From contig LUCM01000822.1 in NCBI GenBank assembly GCA_008360955.1, positions 196,798-260,797 of the forward strand: a stretch of DNA of 64,000 nucleotides, given 5' to 3'. The DNA comes from Fasciolopsis buskii (Eukaryota > Platyhelminthes > Trematoda > Plagiorchiida > Fasciolidae). The position numbers and the translations under genes were made by a program. Positions 58,211-64,000 of the stretch are shown here, in pieces. Within the stretch, counting starts at the first letter, position 1, and the number at the start of each line of letters is the position of its first letter. Under the pieces are notes generated by a model, which made no database searches, was not told where the DNA came from, and was given only the letters and a program-made list of their open reading frames with translations.

Positions 58211-58262
58211 CATGCATATATATATATATATATATATGTACATATATATGCATGTACATTAA
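58211..58262. repeat. (TA)n-rich microsatellite with small palindromes
   Basis: Alternating TA flanked by GCATGTACAT-type short inverted motifs. Confidence 0.85.
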
Positions 58263-58929
58263 TATACACGAAGTGTTCACGGTTGTTTCCCTCAACAGCT
58301 AGGATGAGACAAAATATACTCATTTTTAACATTCCGGAAAGTAAGTAAGTTTGAATGGACGTAAGAATGTCTACGACCACTCAAGCATTGCGCTTATCAT
58401 TTGGGCGAACCAAGGCATCTATGCTTCAGTTTACTTTGTGCCAGATATTATCGGGTTTGCGCGCGGACCCCTGTTGCTGTTTATATTTGCCTAAGTTCAT
58501 GAAACTGTGATATCTGTAATAGTTCCATAGATCTCAGAGCGATCAACCGTCAATTACTTTGCGTGGTCAGATATAAGATAGGTAGAGATACGATGGCACG
58601 AATATATAGCACGAACAATCATCTGGGAAATGTTTTATGGCTGCATTTTCGTGTGACGCACGACCCTCCAGGGTTCATATAGAGTCACTGCAAATGAATT
58701 TGCAAGATGCCTGCGATCCGTCCTCCAAAGAATCATCATAAGTTTTGTGTACATAAGCCATTATGTAGATCACTGTTGCAGCCAGTTTTAGCTCTCCAAG
58801 GCTAAGCAGCATGCTGTATTGCATTGCGTTGTACTGTATTGAACTTTTGCCTACACAAGTGTCGGTACTTCACTCAAAAAGGATACATTCGTCAACAAGT
58901 CAAAAAGTGGAGTAAAAAAGAGAGAAAAT

Positions 58930-60640
58930 TAAAAAATTTAAGATAACGGGATATTGTGTGAAAATCAGTCACCGAATGCTCCCGGTTGGTGAGAATTCAG
59001 GCTTGGTAGGAAACAATCGAGTTCCTGTTTATATTTGTAGGAGAGGGTTTGGAACGGTAGGTAGTACATGCCATGGCATGGGAACGACATTTCGGAACGT
59101 CGTTCTGAAAGGGATTGGACGGATCCGAAAGAATTTTATGCACGAATTTCTCAGACGTGGATAGATGCATACCATACAGTTTGGTGCAGTATTTTCAGTG
59201 ATACGATAATTGACAAATCACGACGTTAGATTCTGAAATCTAGCATAAATGACAGGGAAAAAAATAACGCAACCAAGGAGGAAGATAATGTTTTGTTTAA
59301 CCCAGGAAACGTTACAGTTTTATGTGAAATAATAGTTATCTAAATTTCTTTGCACTACTGGAGATTTGAGAAGACTATCGTAGGATTTTATCAATAATAA
59401 TTCCTGAGTACTTGATGGAATCCTGCCTATTGAATGGTTGTTTTAATGAACGAAGGGTCAGCTGGGTAAGAAGATGGAGAGAAAGCAAACAAACATTCGA
59501 CACATTCTAACAAGTTAAGATTTAAGTCAGAGATGAGAGATCAGGAATGAAAGACAAGTTGTTGGGAAAGGTAAGGAAATCTTCAGCTCCAGAAACAGAC
59601 TGGCAGACAGCTGCGTCATCAGCGTACTTGAACAACTGAGCATGGAGACCAGTAGGTAAGTTGCTGATGTGTTGAAAAAAAGTGAGGGAAAAGAACAGAT
59701 CCTTAAAAGACTACAGAATTATTTATCAGCGTGAATGATTCTTTACTTTCCGTCTTGTGCACTGAGTTCTGTTGGCAAAGAAGTCTGACTGTCTTGCCAA
59801 GAGGCGACCGGGACAGCCGACCTATCTAACGAATCAAAGACCGTGGAGCAGAGTTGATTGCAGAGAAAATACCTAAGAAAGCTCAGGGGACAGAGTTAGA
59901 AGATGCATCCAATGATTTGGTGATGCTATGATCCAGGGAAGCCACAACACTCAAAGTGAACCTGCTTGGTTTGTACGCAAAATTTGGGGGGTCATCGGGT
60001 ACGTTAACAGAAGTTAGACGACTCAGGACAGCGCATTTTGTCAGTTTAAGGTCGCAGAATCCAGAGACGATGGGAGGCAAACGTTTAAATGAGGTGCTAG
60101 GTTTCAGGCGGGTGCACGATAATGAATGAAATGTACGCATAAGAATGTATTAGGAGGTTAAAACATTGATGGTTGAAACCCCAAGGTACTCCCGTAGAAG
60201 GGAGGATATATCACTGGGGTCTATGCTTGTGGTTAGTTTGGTCGAGCTAAGCAGTGAGAACAAATTTTTTCCTTAAAAAGGGTTTTGCGTCAGCACATTC
60301 GTCCGCGAACCATGAAACTAGAGATTATTACGTGGACATATACAGACTCGATTGACACTATCTGCATTTGCGGTACGGCTTATTAGTTTCCTTTTCTTCC
60401 CGCACAAAGCCAATTTCCTTGCAACAGATGTCGGCTGTTGCAGCTGATCAGGAGTCTGCTAGCATACGGAGAGTTGATTCTTTTTGTCTCCTTCGACATC
60501 AATGAGGAATGGTATCTGGCTTTTTGGGAATTCACTAATATATCGAAGTGCTCTTTTTGTCTCCTTAATGCTAAATGCATGGGTGAAGCAATGCAAACAT
60601 TGCAGAGAAAGTGTTTGTAGGGGACAACAAATATAAAAAA
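58930..60640 (-). mobile_element. CR1/jockey-like LINE, degenerate
   Basis: On the - strand, in order: pre-RT linker (RRQKEHFDILVNSQKARYH at ~60560), a frame reading VLSRLTSVNVPDDPP and SLDHSITKSL (60140-59883), AFLGIFSAINSAP (compare a usual LDFSKAFDSVPH), FANRTQCTR, LPTGLHAQLFKYADDAAV with the YADD active site at ~59613-59630, AEDFLTFPNNLSF, and near the end FFRIRPIPFRTTFRNVVP (~59120-59080). Many stops and frameshifts. The style differs from RTE-like copies 1-3 and from the LINE at 36.9-39.4 kb. Confidence 0.7.
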
Positions 60641-63600
60641 ATGACTGAATCTATCTAGAAAAGTTTAGCGTTAATAAATAGACTCTAAGGAAAATCACAA
60701 ACTTTCATGGAAAAGAGATCTTTGTGGAGGAAGAATGTTTTTCTGGGAAATTACCTGGCTTTTTTGATGTGGTTAGACACCTTGAACGATTCGAATGCTG
60801 TCAGCGTATGAAACTTGGGTTTCGAAAAAAAACATGCAATAATCACTGGCTGAAATTTGACTACGTATGTTGATACAGAATAACTCGCGATGGCTGGGTA
60901 TAATTCCGGTTAAGGTGAAATTAGGTAAATAGGTCTGTTAAATGAAACAGGGCAAGGGGAAGTTTCGAGGATTGTTTGTTCTATAAGGATGCATCAAAGC
61001 CTTCGTATCATATGGGTATAGTCACGACTCTTAAATGTGAATCACACAGTTATGAACCTGTATCACAAAGTAAAAGGTGGAAGACGGATTCGATAATTTT
61101 ATGAGCAAGGGACATATGTTGTTAATCATTAGAGACGGAACAAACATTTTGGTAGTCGGCGTGCATTTAAGAGAAGCCTGTCAACCGACACGAATGCGGC
61201 TCTTCGATATAGCGGTAAATCTGTGACATATATGCCCAGTTAAATCCAAAAGAGGAAATGATTCAGCGCAGTGCTTGAGTAGAAGTGAATCCGACCTTGA
61301 GTAGCGAAAAACATTGCTCAGATTGAAAGATAATCCCTGAAATTGATCTGGCTATGCCAACAGGAATGGAATCACAGTCAAAGGGCTCACACTGTTTGCC
61401 AATGACGGAGTGAAATGTCAAGTTTCGATATTTCGGTTTATATGACTTTATTTCTAATTCATTAAATACGCAGTGTCTTCGATTACAGCATCCAAATACA
61501 TTGCACCATCGGATAACCTGTTTTTCAACTTGATTTATATGCAAATATTAATTACAAGTCAAAAACATGGTTTTTGTGAGATAAATCTTTTGATGAGTTC
61601 TCCCTTCGCAGGTCAGAACTCTAATCCTTCCTACGGAATATTAAAAGGTGTTTGAACATATTCTTATTACATGTAAGCAACGAAGTATTTCGGAAAGCCA
61701 GGCTTGCAAAATCGGAGGCGCCATAACAATGTTGTACATATAAGATATATTGCGCGTCAAAAAATGCACACAATTTATAGGGTGGCTAATAGGAAACCCA
61801 GTTATTTACCGTCCAAATAACAGCTAACGTCAAAATCAGTCTGTTTATATTCCGCCATTCGGCCGGAAGGGCTAGTGAAAACAGGTCCATTACCTTTTCT
61901 TCAGGGTCATTTGCTCGACAAGTAAGTAGTTCACATTCCAGCGTTTGAATGACATTGTCACATTACTTGCATCGTCGACCTAGATGACATCAGACAAACT
62001 TTCAGCGGTAACGATTCCCTTTCTGAAATATTTCAGATTGCTTTATATAGTTTCTGTCAAGCAGACAAAGAAAAACCCATTGCCGGTAAGATTGTTATAA
62101 TTTGAAACTTCAAGACAAATTGGGAAATTTATGTCACACTGGCTCTCTTAGGATTTATGGTTGTCCTGAGGATAGATAGGCGCGCTTGTCTTTGCTTATT
62201 CACGATTTCTCTCAGGATAACTGACGAAAAACAGGAAAGAGCTTTTCAATCTTGGCGAGCAGTTTGGTCGGGCGTATATTCTCTTTTTCTTGCACACAGA
62301 CACACATAAACGTATAAATTTTTCACGTAAATTCACAAATGGACCAACCGTTCTGTTTGCCTTTTTTCATCCAAACACTATACATATTTTCCTATGCTCT
62401 GCTATCCCAATAGCCCAACTGATGGTGCACAGATCTCTCATCCTCTTCTTTATCACAGTTCCAAGACCGAATAAATAGCAGTCTCGAGGATAGTGCGTCA
62501 ATGAATCGCTTTTTTGCTCTCAACAACTTGCTTTTGTTGATTTCCAACCACCAGGACAATCAAAAATGATTTTTATTGTAAAGCGAATGCTACACGTGAA
62601 GTAAATTTGCTCAGGGAAAACATGCGTGGATATTATCAATAGAGACCAATTGTAGATTTGCAATAATCATAAAAAAATTTCTACTAGTGCAGAAATAATC
62701 GAACGGATCAGCCAGTTTTTTCATTTATTAGAATTTTAGTATTTTCCATTTCTTTCCTTCTTAATTTTTCAATAAACGTGAATTTCAAGCTACCGGTCAA
62801 CTATCCACAGGCTTGGCTAATAGTAAGACAATGCGATGCTCAGAGCTTTGAAAATAAGTACAAATACCCAATTAGATAAGTGAAGTTTATTTGCAAATCC
62901 ATGAGAACGTTGTTAAATAAACTGAAAGCACAATCGAACAACGAACGAATAATTGTTCACATTGGAAAAGACCACTGTTAGACAATCGAAATAGGGGAGC
63001 ATACAACGGTCCTAAGGGTAGGCGAAAATCAAGCCCGGATTTAAGATTTTCTCTCTATGGACCGTGACAATAATCAGGAGCGGAACATCTTCAGCAAGAA
63101 GATGAGGTACAAACTGGGGACCACTGCGAAGATGGAATGCATGGCCGAGTTCAAACAAGCAAACACATTATCAACTTTCCCGGATGAAATAGAAAAGTTT
63201 TCGTGCAAATCGCGGCTCCTAACTGGCTAAACACATCAATAATTAGAGCTTTTGTAATGGGGATTGAAAAACATCACAGGAACGGAAAAAAGACAAAAGC
63301 ATCTTTACTCTGTTGGGAGTAAAAATGAATGTTGATGGTTGCTTCGGACAATACTGGCTAGTACATCCGGAAAACAAAACGGTCGCTGGACAAAACCACT
63401 GACTATCGCTTGCTGGTTGTTTCTCCTAATAAAAACTTGAGGAAACCAGTATAGTAATAAGACAAATTGCAGGATACGGAAAGATAGAAAAGAGGAACAG
63501 CAAAGTTTGCGTCTACAACAACCGTCTAGCTAGTCGAATAATTACAAAAGACTTCGTTAACCGCCGATCAATAGGGTCAGAATACTCCATTGCCACCGCC

Positions 63601-64000
63601 CAGGAGTTCCAAGACAAAATCGAAAAAAACCCGTCAAAGAGGACCAAAAGTGTATCTTATTCAACTTTCAATGTTTCACTTGTTTCAGTCTTTTAAAATC
63701 TAACAAGAACCGCTATCAAACCAATTTCCCAAGATCACGAAAACGACCAAACTTTTGTAAACACGGGGATTTCTGAACTGATGCGCTTGTGCTCATATAC
63801 GTGATTCAGATTTGACGACAATGTGGGCAGACGAAAAAACAATAAACTCACCTATATCCGGGCTTCCCGAGGAAGCTGCAATGTAGACACACGAGTACAT
63901 TGTAAAACTACGTATGTGACCAAAACGTACAGTCAGGCATTCGAACATTTTTGTGTAACTGTCAAACGGTCTAGTTCCGAACAGGTACATAAGACAATCA
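60641..64000. other. Unassigned region to window end
   Basis: No supported gene or repeat. A - strand frame at 61263-61544 lies where the endonuclease of the neighbouring LINE would be, but shows no clear motif. 63060-63240 on + has a short open stretch without a recognised family. Confidence 0.35.

Noticed and set aside
50871..64000. CRISPR arrays, LTR retrotransposons or rRNA genes in the gene-poor region
   Set aside because: No regularly spaced repeats, no long direct repeats flanking coding sequence and no rRNA-like conserved blocks were seen.

Overview
The window is animal nuclear DNA, most likely from a digenean fluke (trematode flatworm). The reasons are one intron-rich, conserved eukaryotic gene, several kinds of non-LTR retrotransposon, Penelope-like elements with GIY-YIG endonuclease domains, and tRNA-derived SINEs, one of which carries a hammerhead-ribozyme-like motif as the Schistosoma Sm-alpha family does. 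By eye the sequence is less AT-rich than Schistosoma. The species is not identifiable from the sequence alone.

The only host gene I can support is the 65-kDa scaffold (A) subunit of protein phosphatase 2A, on the + strand. Five exons are visible at 13720-13949, 20978-21638, 35302-36117, 41616-41777 and 45846-46139. All joints are consensus-like GT..AG with matching phases (2,0,0,0). Together they encode 720 residues, starting at the equivalent of human PPP2R1A residue ~99 and running to a stop codon. The N-terminal exon(s) are not in the window. Compared with the family, the protein has two long Ser/Thr/Pro-rich insertions in inter-HEAT loops (~108 and ~68 residues) and a ~48-residue C-terminal tail.

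Layout: 1-8600 is a nest of LINE copies: RTE-like copy 1 on +, a CR1-like endonuclease fragment, RTE-like copy 2 on -, and older fragments. 10696-12231 is a perfect palindrome ending at a 10-N gap and is probably an assembly artefact. 12242-13060 is a Penelope-like fragment. The introns of the PP2A gene then hold an old LINE (15.7-18.05 kb), a duplicated repeat (18.6-19.5 kb), tRNA-derived SINEs, a second Penelope-like fragment (24.2-24.9 kb), RTE-like copy 3 (26.7-30.5 kb), a 285-bp fold-back, a third Penelope-like element with a long open frame (31.2-32.4 kb), a Tc1-like transposon (32.7-33.9 kb) and a jockey/CR1-like LINE (36.9-39.4 kb). Downstream of the gene lie a SINE with the hammerhead candidate (48.4-48.65 kb) and the second copy of the 891-bp repeat (49.7-50.6 kb). 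51-64 kb is mostly unrecognised apart from one decayed LINE (58.9-60.6 kb).

There is no operon-like organisation. What links the elements is that most of them sit in, or flank, the introns of one gene and have recombined with one another (chimeric junctions, inverted repeats, composite elements). The best candidates for something not yet described are the loop insertions in the PP2A scaffold, the SINE with its hammerhead-like arm, and the RTE-like family whose three copies share the same two stop codons.
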